64,000 nucleotides of DNA from positions 442,595 through 506,594 of the forward strand of contig NZ_CABVHU010000001.1 of the NCBI RefSeq assembly GCF_902497855.1. The letters are read 5' to 3'. The notes beneath the pieces are model-generated. The model was not told where the DNA came from and did not search any database. It saw nothing but the letters and a program-made list of their open reading frames with translations. The first letter of the stretch is position 1, and each line of letters begins with the position of its first letter. Positions 52,960 to 60,459 of this stretch are shown here, in pieces. This DNA is from Pseudomonas fluorescens (lineage in GTDB: Bacteria; Pseudomonadota; Gammaproteobacteria; Pseudomonadales; Pseudomonadaceae). Both the position numbers and the translations under genes were made by a program.

Positions 52960-53590
52960 GCAGCCAAGTGGTTGATGGATTCGACGACATTTTCATACAT
53001 CTCGACTTCGGTCCCGCCTTCGGCAACGCTATCTCTGCACCGACACCGATCCTGCTGGGCATCATGCAGGAGGCATCGGTCGACCTGTCCTTCGATTCCA
53101 AGGAATTGTTTGGTAGCGAGCAGTTCGCGGTCGATGCGGCACGCGGCCAAGGCAAGCTCACGGGCAAAGCCAAATTGGCGCAGATCAGCTTGCTGCAGTG
53201 GAACCAGTTGGTGTTCGGTCAGACGCTGACCACCGGCCAGGTGCTGGTCCACCACGCCACGGTCCCGACCGCTATCCCGGTTGGCGCCGAGATCATCGTC
53301 ACCCCACCGGCCGGGGGGCTCGCTCTCGGGCGATCTGGGGGGGGCGTGGCGCGGGCGCAGTACCCTTTGTACGGGTGTTGAGTGCGCCGACCGCTGGCCA
53401 GTACACCTTTGATGTGGCGACCGGCGAATATGGTTTCGCCGCGGCTGATGTCGCCACGCGGGTGTTCATTGACTATCGCTACACCGTGCAGACCGGCAAG
53501 AGCCTGTCAGTGCGCAATATTCCAGACTTTGAGTTCACCGGCTATGCCGACGAGTTCGGTGAGGTGTGCTACTGGAGTGCCAACGAATGA
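52960..53590 (+). pseudogene. Phage tail (tube-type) structural protein, 5' truncated and frameshifted
   Basis: One frame reads LDFGPAFGNAISAPTPILLGIMQEASVDLSFDSKELFG...GKLTGKAKLAQ and stops at 53381. The homologous continuation (VLSAPTAGQYTFDVATGEYGFAAADVATRVFIDYRYT) is in another frame from about 53375 to 53590. The break lies near a G-run at about 53337. No credible start is present at the 5' end, where it abuts the antirepressor. The pattern is that of phage virion proteins with Ig-like ends. Confidence 0.7.
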
Positions 53591-53938
53591 GCACCGTGAA
53601 CATCCCCGGCATCAGCTACCCGTTCCCGGGTCAGTCGTTGGTGATTTCGCCGTTGTCGTTGGGTGACCTGGAGCAGTTGTTGGATCAGATCAATGCGATC
53701 GTCGCCGGGTGGTATGGACCGGGGCAGCATTGCGACGGTGATCGATGCCACGTACGCGGCGCTACGCCGCAATTACCCGGATATGTCGCGTGAGGAGGTG
53801 GCGGGTTTACTGGACCTGCGCAAAATGCGCGAGGTACTGAACGCCGTGATGAGTGCGTCCGGGATGGAAGCGCAGCCGGTGACCGAACTGGGGGAAGTCC
53901 CGGCCCCTTCGACTGGGGCCAACTCTACGCTCACCTGA
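53587..53938 (+). pseudogene. Phage tail assembly chaperone, frameshifted
   Basis: It starts MSTVNIPGISYPFPGQSLVISPLSLGDLEQLLDQINAIVAG, then leaves the frame near 53705. The rest (GSIATVIDATYAALRRNYPDMSREEVAGLLDLRKMREVLNAV) continues in the next frame to 53938. This shift lies in the middle of a domain and looks like decay. Confidence 0.65.
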
Positions 53939-54195
53939 TTGCCAGCACCGGCCAAAGCCCCGTTACGCTTCGGCGCGAGTGGGATATGACGATGGTGGGG
54001 CACATGACCCACTACTGGCATCACCATCCGCCGGTTCATGGGCTCGTCGCTGGCTACATGGGATACAAACCTGAAACGCAGGTTAAAAATGCACCTGATC
54101 TGGCGACAAACCTTGCAGCATTGGCCGAAGACCTTCGCGACGATCTGCCCCAGCATTTACGCAGTGCGCTCGATGCATTCGTTCGGGAATCATGA
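53899..54195 (+). CDS. Phage tail assembly GT-like extension
   Basis: Open frame without its own early start: FDWGQLYAHLIASTGQSPVTLRREWDMTMVGHMTHYWHHHPPV to 54195. In tailed phages this piece is made by ribosomal frameshifting from the preceding chaperone gene, and the overlap with the 53587 frame near 53900-53938 fits that. An internal ATG at 53986 could give a 69-aa product. Confidence 0.5.
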   Translation, partial: PGPFDWGQLYAHLIASTGQSPVTLRREWDMTMVGHMTHYWHHHPPVHGLVAGYMGYKPETQVKNAPDLATNLAALAEDLRDDLPQHLRSALDAFVRES

Positions 54196-54361
54196 GTTGT
54201 AACGGAAGTGCGACTGTCAAATCTTATGTTTTAGTTCCAGTCCTTATCGTAGGCACTATCCAGTGGGATTACGCATTTTCTTAGGCTGAGAGTTGTTTTG
54301 TTGAAAATCGTCTACGCTTACAAGGCAGGCTTCGCTCGTTAACTCTTGGTGAGATTATATT

Positions 54362-54763
54362 ATGCGTATCCTTAAGATGGCCGCTATTAGCTCCGCAATT
54401 TTTTTGGTCTTCTCTCATCATGCGTATGCTGACCATCCAAAGTGCGGTAAGACACCTATTGTTGCTAATGAAATGGAGCGGATAGACTTGGAGGGTAAAG
54501 CTAGTGCGTTATCTAAAGTTATCTCGGAGGCAAGCCTTTCCGGAAAAATAGAAATTACAAAGACGGATGTTTTTCAAAATTATAGCGATGCTGGATATTC
54601 CAGGGCGACATCATTTTTGCAGTATCAATATTGTGTACTTATTATGGATGATACAGAGTTGTCCACCGAGAAGAAAATGGATCTTCTGGGCAAGGCCAAT
54701 GCTGTTTGGATGACTCCGCCAAAAAAAAATAGTTGTTCAGGCGGGAGCTCCGTTTGTGGATAA
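54362..54763 (+). CDS. AT-rich secreted protein, first part (cut by an A9 tract)
   Basis: 133 codons with a signal peptide (LKMAAISSAIFLVFSHHAYA) and Cys residues in the mature part. Base composition is clearly lower in GC than the flanks, indicating recent transfer. The frame runs into nine A at 54721-54729 and then ends with a short unrelated tail. With eight A it would continue as KKIVVQAGAPFVDNTD into the next frame, giving about 240 aa. It is probably one gene, broken or phase-variable. No family recognised. Confidence 0.6.
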   Translation: MRILKMAAISSAIFLVFSHHAYADHPKCGKTPIVANEMERIDLEGKASALSKVISEASLSGKIEITKTDVFQNYSDAGYSRATSFLQYQYCVLIMDDTELSTEKKMDLLGKANAVWMTPPKKNSCSGGSSVCG

Positions 54764-55085
54764 CACCGACACTAATCTGCCTCAAATTAATTTTAAATAT
54801 AGTTCAATTGTTTTTTTTGTAGATGGGGAGTTGCAGTCTAGTTTCAATTTGAATGAGGGTTTTCCAGCGGTAGATATGTCGGTAGCGCAAGGGCAGCATA
54901 CCTTTGAATTTGAATCTGAAATCAGACCTATAGGTCATAGCTCGGTAAAATCTAATTGTAAAGGCGTATTTAACGTATTGGATGATAGTGGGGTTTTTGC
55001 TCCTTATATTAAGTTGGGGAGGGCGGGTGGTGGAAGTAGTGCGGTATTGTTAAGGTCTTGCTCCGTCAAACCAGTTTCTAGTTAG
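54756..55085 (+). CDS. AT-rich secreted protein, second part
   Basis: 109 codons from GTG. DNTDTNLPQINFKYSSIVFFVDGELQSSF and VAQGQHTFEFES suggest beta-strand, carbohydrate-binding-like architecture, but no family is identified. There is no ribosome site before the GTG, so it is more likely the C-terminal half of the 54362 gene, separated by the A9 tract. Confidence 0.5.
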   Translation: MDNTDTNLPQINFKYSSIVFFVDGELQSSFNLNEGFPAVDMSVAQGQHTFEFESEIRPIGHSSVKSNCKGVFNVLDDSGVFAPYIKLGRAGGGSSAVLLRSCSVKPVSS

Positions 55086-55244
55086 AGGGTTTGCTAAGTC
55101 TTGACGGTAAAATTACTGTGTTGGTGTGTTGAGTGGGCGCTTGGTGGTTTTTGGTAGGCTGTTTGTTTCGCCCCTATCTGGTGAGTCATTTAATTTGGTC
55201 CCGTTTTTATGGGACTTTTTTTTGTTCAAAATTAAGGTGGTGAA

Positions 55245-55460
55245 ATGGATAGAAACATCGCATACCAGTTCACTGCCGGTACCCAGGGTTTTGATCGGGC
55301 AGTGGATAGCATCGAGCGCAACATGCGTGATGCTCGGAGCACCTTCAATCGTGAACTCAAGGCAATCAACACCAACACCCGCGCCGCGATGGTGCTCTCA
55401 GACCTGTTCACACGGGCTGATACTCAAGCGGGAGAGCTGGTTTTCGTTGATTTTGAATAG
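55245..55460 (+). pseudogene. Phage tail tape-measure fragment
   Basis: 71 codons: MDRNIAYQFTAGTQGFDRAVDSIERNMRDARSTFNRELKAINTN. It matches the N-terminal style of tape-measure or tail-length proteins, which normally run to many hundreds of residues. It stops after TQAGELVFVDFE. Ribosome site AAGGTGGTGAA. It is a remnant. Confidence 0.45.
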
Positions 55461-55543
55461 CAGGGAAGGGAGCAGGTCTGAGTGTGGCATCGAATCCTCC
55501 GTGGAGTGTTCAGAGTAGTAGCATTCGAATCTGGGGAAGTATA

Positions 55544-55744
55544 TTAGGGCAATTTTAGGGCCGCTATGGGCCGCAAGACGCCAAGGAAAAGGCAAAGGGC
55601 TTTAACGCCCACTTCTTTCATTGCTTTTTTGAGTTGTTCCTCAGTCACACCAAACTTCTTCGAGCAGTCACGCAGTTCGTGCGATTGGTTGACGTTAATC
55701 TTATCTCGATCCGATTTACCCGTTTTCGTGAGGTCATCAGGCAT
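55544..55744 (-). CDS. DUF3606 family small protein
   Basis: Protein of 66 aa: DDLTKTGKSDRDKINVNQSHELRDCSKKFGVTEEQLKKAMKEVG is the DUF3606 pattern, a small soluble domain common in Proteobacteria with unknown function. The tail KALCLFLGVLRPIAALKLP is atypical and may be a read-through or altered end. Ribosome site GGAGCAAAATAA precedes the ATG. Confidence 0.7.
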   Translation of the reverse strand: MPDDLTKTGKSDRDKINVNQSHELRDCSKKFGVTEEQLKKAMKEVGVKALCLFLGVLRPIAALKLP

Positions 55745-56239
55745 TTATTTTGCTCCTCTTTGTTAAAGAAGCAGCCGACTTGGATGCGACAACATCCCGA
55801 CCAGCCGCTGTCCTCGCAGATTGCCCCTGCAAATCCAGCCAAGGCTCATACTCTTCGCTCAAAGCGTGCCGAGTTCAGAGTTTCACCGCATCACGTGTCG
55901 CGTGTTGGCTGACAGGCTTTCAGATATTGGACTGAATCGCCTTGCAAATCACGCCGGTGCCGCCGCCAGTTCGCGCAGCAGGTCGGGGCCAACTCGCGCA
56001 GCGGGTATTAAGGAAAAAGGGATTTATTTTCTGAATCTAGGTGTAGAGCCTTGCACTGACGTAAATACATCAGTCACCTTTTTGGTTCTCACCTTTTTGG
56101 TTCAGCTATCGAGAAACACCGATTGAGCCAGGACTCCCATTGGCCACCTACGGCCGCTGAGTTGGAAAAATTCGAAAAGTCATTGCAGGGCATTCGCGTA
56201 CCTCCGATTGTTAATCGCTGACGATGTGCGGAGCGGGAG
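55745..56239. other. Gene-poor stretch of the island
   Basis: About 500 bp where I see no supported gene, RNA or repeat. Base composition is mixed. Short frames have no ribosome sites. It probably results from deletions inside the prophage. Confidence 0.5.
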
Positions 56240-56518
56240 GTGCCGTTTTTAGTCAGGTATAAAACGGAATTAGATACGATTTACGTTAACGTACACGGAC
56301 CCTTCCCGAAGGACGAGAAAATTTCACTTTGCGAGATGGCGGCACTGCAGCAGTCTTGGAATGAAGTTGCTACGGTTATCCGTGGTGTTGATATCGTTCA
56401 TGGGAAAACTGTCAGTTTAAACGTGGTGCAGTTGTTCGAGCTTGGAGAAAGTTTGAATCTGGTTAATTCGTCGCCAGGTGCGTTGACAGCACAAGCTGCA
56501 GTTCCTCGTTTGGCTTGA
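56240..56518 (+). CDS. Hypothetical protein (92 aa)
   Basis: Frame from GTG (56240) to 56518: LVRYKTELDTIYVNVHGPFPKDEKISLCEMAALQQSW..., with no signal peptide. No family recognised. The start is uncertain, because the GTG has no spaced ribosome site. A terminator hairpin follows at 56584, which supports it as a transcribed unit. Confidence 0.4.
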   Translation: MPFLVRYKTELDTIYVNVHGPFPKDEKISLCEMAALQQSWNEVATVIRGVDIVHGKTVSLNVVQLFELGESLNLVNSSPGALTAQAAVPRLA

Positions 56519-56583
56519 ACCTATGGGGTTCCAGACGCAAACGTAAAAATCACCATTGAGTTCTGACTGTAAATATCACTGAG

Positions 56584-56610
56584 AAAGCCCAGTCCCGCGC
56601 TGGGCTTTTT
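56584..56610 (+). terminator. Bidirectional terminator in the island
   Basis: AAAGCCCAG / CTGGGCTTT stem with a 7-nt loop and T-run. It serves the 56240 gene rightwards and probably the DUF6338 operon leftwards. Confidence 0.8.
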
Positions 56611-56650
56611 GCGCCGGGTTGTCAGGTATTAGCCTGCCGATGCGTTTTCA

Positions 56651-56779
56651 TCAAGATGGTTTTTTCGGGGGCGGCGGCGGTGCTTTGGAAGGTTGCGCGG
56701 GCATTGGTCGGCGTAAAGTATCCTGCGGCGACAAGCCATCTCGAAAGAGGATAGGACCGTTCTTGTTTTTTGAAGTCAT
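56651..56779 (-). CDS. Small proline-rich protein 3 of the DUF6338 operon (42 aa)
   Basis: ATG to TGA, 42 residues: MTSKNKNGPILFRDGLSPQDTL, then RRPMPAQPSKAPPPPPKKPS. Its C-terminus is a diverged copy of those of the two genes upstream (RRPLPSTVPKAPPSAPEKPK and its relative). GAGG lies just before the ATG, and there are exactly 10 nt to the preceding stop. Function unknown. It may be a ligand for an SH3-like or other proline-binding partner. Confidence 0.6.
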   Translation of the reverse strand: MTSKNKNGPILFRDGLSPQDTLRRPMPAQPSKAPPPPPKKPS

Positions 56780-56789
56780 ACGAACCTCA

Positions 56790-56945
56790 TTATTGTTTTG
56801 GTTTTTCAGGCGCTGACGGCGGTGCTTTGGGGACTGTTGAAGGCAAAGGCCGGCGTATGATATTAGAAGGCACCAGATTTTCTGGTGAATAGGTTAGCTC
56901 CCCATTCCTTAGCTTGCGAAGTATTTCCTCCTCTACAGGCGTCAT
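56790..56945 (-). CDS. Small proline-rich protein 2 of the DUF6338 operon (51 aa)
   Basis: 51 residues: MTPVEEEILRKLRNGELTYSPENL, then IIRRPLPSTVPKAPPSAPEKPK at the end. Ribosome site GAGGAG, with exactly 10 nt to both neighbouring genes. A charged N-terminal helix is followed by the shared Pro-rich tail. A paralogue of its two neighbours. Confidence 0.62.
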   Translation of the reverse strand: MTPVEEEILRKLRNGELTYSPENLVPSNIIRRPLPSTVPKAPPSAPEKPKQ

Positions 56946-56955
56946 GCCCAACTCC

Positions 56956-57120
56956 TCACCCGTTCTTCGGCTTTTCTGGCGGCTGTGGGGGGGCTTTCGG
57001 GACACTCGTAGGCATAGCGTTACGAGTTCCCGGGGGATTAATGTTGAAGCCTTCATGAAGGTCTCTCAGTAGCCCATTATGGAGTAGCTCTTCAGTGGAT
57101 CTATTGTCTCTGTCGCTCAT
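56956..57120 (-). CDS. Small proline-rich protein 1 of the DUF6338 operon (54 aa)
   Basis: 54 residues: MSDRDNRSTEELLHNGLLRDL, then NPPGTRNAMPTSVPKAP and PQPPEKPKNG. Ribosome site GAGGTGA overlaps the DUF6338 stop. It shares the SVPKAPPxPPEKPK tail with the next gene. The first half is acidic and helical. No family known to me. Confidence 0.62.
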   Translation of the reverse strand: MSDRDNRSTEELLHNGLLRDLHEGFNINPPGTRNAMPTSVPKAPPQPPEKPKNG

Positions 57121-57130
57121 TGGTATCACC

Positions 57131-57715
57131 TCAGTTCAAGAATTCGACCCATTGAACGTCTGTCCCTAGGATCATGTAGGAGTGAGTCAGCGTTGACGGT
57201 ATCGCCGCCTCGCCTTCTATCCAGTGTGGGCTGCTTATTAAATAAACACCTGTTTGTCTGTCGTTAGGGAAGGCGTCTATGTATCCCATCATTCGCCGGC
57301 CATCGGCCAAATGGATTATGACCGCATGAGCAGACATCTTCTTGTGTATGTGGACCGCGTCTCCCTGGGAAGCTCGCGTGGTCAACCTAAGTTTCCGAGC
57401 CAATGAAAAGGCTATGTCGTTATTGCAGATATACGCTAAAGCTATACCGGTCCCGCCACCGAGGATCACGGCAATAGCGCGTCCTGAAGCTTCTGACCAC
57501 TCCCCAAGCGAGTAATAGTTACCTAGAAAGTATGCGAGTTTTTCCATCCCCAGTACGAGTAGCTGAATGGCTCCCGTAATGATCAACGCTTGTAGAACCC
57601 GCTCGAAATGGGGTGGCTTTGGGATTTCAGCCAGCCAGTACAAGACAAGCATTGCCAAGAACCCAGGCATGAGTTGCTGCAGTATAGGCATGACCTCGGC
57701 AGAAAGACCTTCCAT
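57131..57715 (-). CDS. DUF6338-like membrane protein
   Basis: Protein of 194 aa. The N-terminal half is hydrophobic with three likely membrane helices (LMPGFLAMLVLYWLAEI, LIITGAIQLLVLGMEKLAYFLG, AIAVILGGGTGIALAYIC). The soluble C-terminal half has a small-beta-barrel-like HAVIIHLADGRRMMGYIDAFPNDRQTGVYLISSPHWIEG, resembling the cytoplasmic part of DUF6338 proteins. A PKPPHFERVLQALI segment is also typical. It heads an operon with three small Pro-rich genes. The start has a poor ribosome site; ATG at 57691 (after GAGGTC) is an alternative. Function unknown. Confidence 0.65.
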   Translation of the reverse strand: MEGLSAEVMPILQQLMPGFLAMLVLYWLAEIPKPPHFERVLQALIITGAIQLLVLGMEKLAYFLGNYYSLGEWSEASGRAIAVILGGGTGIALAYICNNDIAFSLARKLRLTTRASQGDAVHIHKKMSAHAVIIHLADGRRMMGYIDAFPNDRQTGVYLISSPHWIEGEAAIPSTLTHSYMILGTDVQWVEFLN

Positions 57716-57775
57716 ATTAAGGTGCCCGCTTAGTACAGAGCGCAGCCTTCCTGCGCTGTGTATGCGAATGCTTGG

Positions 57776-58110
57776 TCATGAAGCGTTCCTTGTTTTCGGG
57801 TATGGCTCTGATGGGGCTTTTTGTATTTGGCTGCCAGGCGTGAGCTGCCGTCGATCCGGCACGAGTAGAACTTCTGCTCGTTGGCCAAGAGCGCGAGCGG
57901 CGCTGGCCAGTGTATCCAGTGTCATGCAAGCATCATCTTGATCAAATGCGCGTTCCTCAGCAGTACAGCTGGAGTGCATCCGCCCAGCCAGAGCCTTCTT
58001 AGTGACGCGCTGCGCCTTCATGGTCTCGGCAATCTGCCAAGCGATAACACGCTTGAGAGCGGAGCAGATACCTCTTCAAGGAGGCTTGCTCAGAGAGGAA
58101 ATCGCCGAAG
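57776..58110 (-). pseudogene. XRE-type antitoxin-like gene, frameshifted
   Basis: From 58021 the frame reads MKAQRVTKKALAGRMHSS and MTLDTLASAARALGQRAEVLLVP, an XRE helix-turn-helix. Immediately upstream the homologous N-terminus (IGSNFGDFLSEQASLKRYLL) is in another frame, with KRVIAWQIAET joining at about 58050. No ATG remains at the expected start. The HTH region itself looks degenerate (SCTAEERAFDQDDAC). Decayed gene. Confidence 0.6.
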
Positions 58111-58136
58111 TTGGAGCCGATATGCTTGCTATGGCA

Positions 58137-58427
58137 TCAGCCGTGCACTGGCTGTGCGTGCAACTCAACACCCATCGCGCGCATCACCTTCACTACGGTG
58201 TCGAAGCGAGGTTTGGCGCCTGGCGCGAACGCCTTGTACAAGCTGGCACGACCAAGACCTGAGTCTTTGGCGATCTGCGCCATGCCTCGGGCTTTTGCTA
58301 CATGACCAACAGCGCGGATCAGTTCATCGGTATCGCCGCCGGCCAAGACCTGAGACAGGTATTCACTGATCATCTCATCGCTATCGAGGTAGGCGGCCGG
58401 GTCGAACTCAGTAATTACAGGTTTCAT
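58137..58427 (-). CDS. HigA-type antitoxin of a type II TA module
   Basis: Protein of 96 aa: FDPAAYLDSDEMISEYLSQVLAGGDTDELIRAVGHVAKARGMAQIAKDSGLGRASLYKAFAPG is the putative addiction-module antidote family (XRE-like HTH). It overlaps the toxin stop by 4 bp (ATGA), with the toxin first, as usual in this family. It would bind and neutralise the toxin and repress the operon. Confidence 0.88.
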   Translation of the reverse strand: MKPVITEFDPAAYLDSDEMISEYLSQVLAGGDTDELIRAVGHVAKARGMAQIAKDSGLGRASLYKAFAPGAKPRFDTVVKVMRAMGVELHAQPVHG

Positions 58428-58720
58428 TCAATCTCTCCCGCCAGCTTTTTGGCCAGCTCAATATCGCGCGACTGGGATGATTTATCCCCGCCGCACAGCA
58501 GCACGACAACCACTTCACCGCGCCGAGTGAAGTACAACCGGTAAGCCGGTCCAACCTCCAGACGCATTTCGCAGACGCCTCCTCCTACAGGCTTTACGTC
58601 ACCCAGCCCGCCATCCTTCGCGCGAGCCATGCGTCGGATGATGGAGGCCTTAGCCTTGAGATCCCGCAAGCGGAGTAGCCAGCGATTGAAGGTGTCAGTC
58701 TGTTGGATAATGAGCGTCAT
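58424..58720 (-). CDS. RelE/HigB-type toxin
   Basis: Protein of 98 aa: TDTFNRWLLRLRDLKAKASIIRRMARAKDGGLGDVKPVGGGVCEMRLEVGPAYRLYFTRRG and LLCGGDKSSQSRDIELAKKLA give the addiction-module killer family in full length. It is likely a ribosome-dependent mRNA endonuclease. The pair is intact, unlike most genes of the island, and may explain why the decayed element persists. Confidence 0.88.
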   Translation of the reverse strand: MTLIIQQTDTFNRWLLRLRDLKAKASIIRRMARAKDGGLGDVKPVGGGVCEMRLEVGPAYRLYFTRRGEVVVVLLCGGDKSSQSRDIELAKKLAGEIE

Positions 58721-58952
58721 GCCTCAATTGTATCCGGGTGGAGACATAACGCAATGTGCAATATCACTATACTGAGCAAATTTGCTGGTGGGCTCGATGC
58801 TTGCTGCTTGTTCCAGGAATGAAGCCCAGACTGGTTCTGGGCTTCATTGGGTTCGGGATGTGGTATGGAGGGATTGTGTTCAACTGGTAGGACGCCGGAG
58901 GAGGGTTTCGACAGTCGAGTTATGGAGCGCCTCACCGGTTGGCGTCCTTGGA

Positions 58953-59062
58953 CCAAACCCCAGAAACGACAAAGCCCTGAAAAATCAGGGCTTTGTCGTA
59001 TAAAGATGGCGGAGGCGATGGGATTCGAACTCATGGACCTGTTACAGTCGACGGTTTTCAAG
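58953..59062. other. Right attachment-site repeat (attR)
   Basis: 110 bp matching 52105-52214 with two differences. It covers the tRNA-Ser 3' half and the downstream terminator. The intact tRNA lies on this side, so the element entered at the 3' half of the gene and restored it. Confidence 0.88.
58966..58999 (-). terminator. tRNA-Ser terminator
   Basis: ACGACAAAGCCCTGA / TCAGGGCTTTGTCGT, 15-bp stem with AAAA loop, just 3' of the tRNA on the minus strand. A copy with one changed base lies in attL. Confidence 0.85.
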
Positions 59063-59094
59063 ACCGTTGCCTTAAACCACTCGGCCACACCTCC
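59007..59094 (-). tRNA. tRNA-Ser(UGA)
   Basis: 88 nt on the minus strand: acceptor GGAGGTG pairs with CGCCTCC, then discriminator G and encoded CCA. The anticodon loop CTTGAAA gives anticodon TGA. The D arm (GCCGAGTGG), long variable arm (CGACTGTAACAGGTC region) and T arm (GTTCGAATC) are all present. Confidence 0.95.
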
Positions 59095-59217
59095 GTTTGC
59101 GTTGCGGGCGCCATAATACCTGAATGAAACACACTGTCAAACTCTCTTCGTAGCTTGTTACAGAGCGTCTGTTATGATCTTTGCGACTGAACGTTTCAAA
59201 CCAACAGGAGTGTCGCC

Positions 59218-59889
59218 ATGCGCGAACAGGATTACGCAGTTAATAACAGCGTGCAGGCTGAGCAGCTAGAGGTTAGCCGCGTCCTGCGCAACACTTACGG
59301 CTTACTCGCCCTCACCCTCGCATTCAGCGGCGTGATGGCGTATGTCGCCCAGCAGATGCGTGTCGGCTACCCGAACATCTTCGTGGTGCTGATCGGTTTC
59401 TACGGCCTTTTCTTCCTGACCAACAAGCTCCGTGATTCCGCCTGGGGCCTGGTGTCGGCATTTGCCCTGACCGGTTTCATGGGTTTCCTGCTCGGCCCGA
59501 TCCTCAACCGTTACCTGGGCATGCAAGGAGGCGCCGAGGTCGTGAGCTCGGCCTTCGCGATGACCGCGCTGGTGTTCGGCGGCCTGTCGGCCTATGTGCT
59601 GATCTCCCGCAAGGACATGAGTTTCCTCAGTGGCTTCATCACTGCGGGTTTCTTCGTGTTGCTGGGTGCGGTGGTGGCCAGCTTCTTCTTCCAGATCAGC
59701 GGCCTGCAACTGGCGATCAGCGCAGGTTTCGTGCTGTTCTCCTCGGTCTGCATTCTGTTCCAGACCAGCGCCATCATCCACGGCGGCGAGCGTAACTACA
59801 TCATGGCGACCATCAGCCTGTATGTATCGATCTACAACCTGTTCATCAGCCTGTTGCAGATCTTCGGCATCATGAGCCGCGATGATTGA
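59218..59889 (+). CDS. Bax inhibitor-1/YccA family membrane protein
   Basis: Protein of 223 aa with about seven transmembrane helices and the BI-1 signature (FQTSAIIHGGERNYIMATISLYVSIYNLFISLLQI) near the C-terminus. It sits in the inner membrane. Relatives include a pH-sensitive Ca2+ leak channel and modulators of FtsH. ATG at 59218 follows CAGGAGTGTCGCC. The place next to tRNA-Ser(UGA) is conserved in Pseudomonas and marks core chromosome. Confidence 0.93.
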   Translation: MREQDYAVNNSVQAEQLEVSRVLRNTYGLLALTLAFSGVMAYVAQQMRVGYPNIFVVLIGFYGLFFLTNKLRDSAWGLVSAFALTGFMGFLLGPILNRYLGMQGGAEVVSSAFAMTALVFGGLSAYVLISRKDMSFLSGFITAGFFVLLGAVVASFFFQISGLQLAISAGFVLFSSVCILFQTSAIIHGGERNYIMATISLYVSIYNLFISLLQIFGIMSRDD

Positions 59890-59904
59890 TCGCTGGCGTT
59901 GAGT

Positions 59905-59931
59905 AAAAAAACCCGCTTCGGCGGGTTTTTT
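59905..59931 (+). terminator. Terminator of the BI-1 gene
   Basis: AAAAAACCCGC-TTCG-GCGGGTTTTTT, a textbook tetraloop hairpin 16 bp after the stop. Confidence 0.93.
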
Positions 59932-60069
59932 ATTGGGTTTTTATGGAGCGACAAGGGGGAGAGGGCGATAGCTCGTACTGAGGAAGGGCAATGGCGAGAT
60001 CAAAAGATCGTAGCCTGCGGCAGCTCCTGCAGAGGGGATTGAGTACGGTCGAATTGGATGGGGCGTCTG

Positions 60070-60410
60070 TCAGGGCGCCTTCGCCGGCAAGCCGGCTCCT
60101 ACAGTTGGATTGCGTGCGGATTAGAGAGCCAGGTCGGCCGGTAGGCCGCCTCGGTTCGGCTTTTGCTTTTGCTTTGGCGGTGCACGCCCCCTCGAGAGGC
60201 CGAGTGGAGGTTCTGCGCAGTGGGCAACCCGGCATGGATGCCGGGTTAGCCGCCCCCGGCCATGGATGGCCGATGGCGGCGGGCCCACGGAGCAGGACCG
60301 GAGCGAGGGCATGCCGAGCCTAGGCGAGGCACCGAACGACAGGGGCAAGAGCGTTTGGTTACTTTGCGCTTTTCAAAGTGACCCGCCGTCAGGGCGGAAC
60401 CCTAAGTAGC
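60070..60410. repeat. REP element plus long Pseudomonas intergenic repeat
   Basis: A REP core (CTTCGCCGGCAAGCCGGCTCCTAC) at about 60079-60103 is followed by a roughly 280-bp element containing CCCGGCATGGATGCCGGG and GGTTACTTTG-N7-CAAAGTGACC hairpins. I recognise such an element from other Pseudomonas genomes. The 570-bp gap between the BI-1 and Lrp genes holds no supported gene. Confidence 0.65.
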
Positions 60411-60459
60411 CGTGACCGCAGCAACGGATATGTACACGATCAAACAAACCCGCCACGCA

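Noticed and set aside
58860..59100. Short rightward frames around the tRNA
   Set aside because: They overlap the tRNA-Ser gene and the att repeat on the opposite strand and lack any family resemblance.
60130..60410. Small frames in the GC-rich gap before the Lrp gene
   Set aside because: The stretch is a repetitive palindromic element. The frames have no ribosome site.
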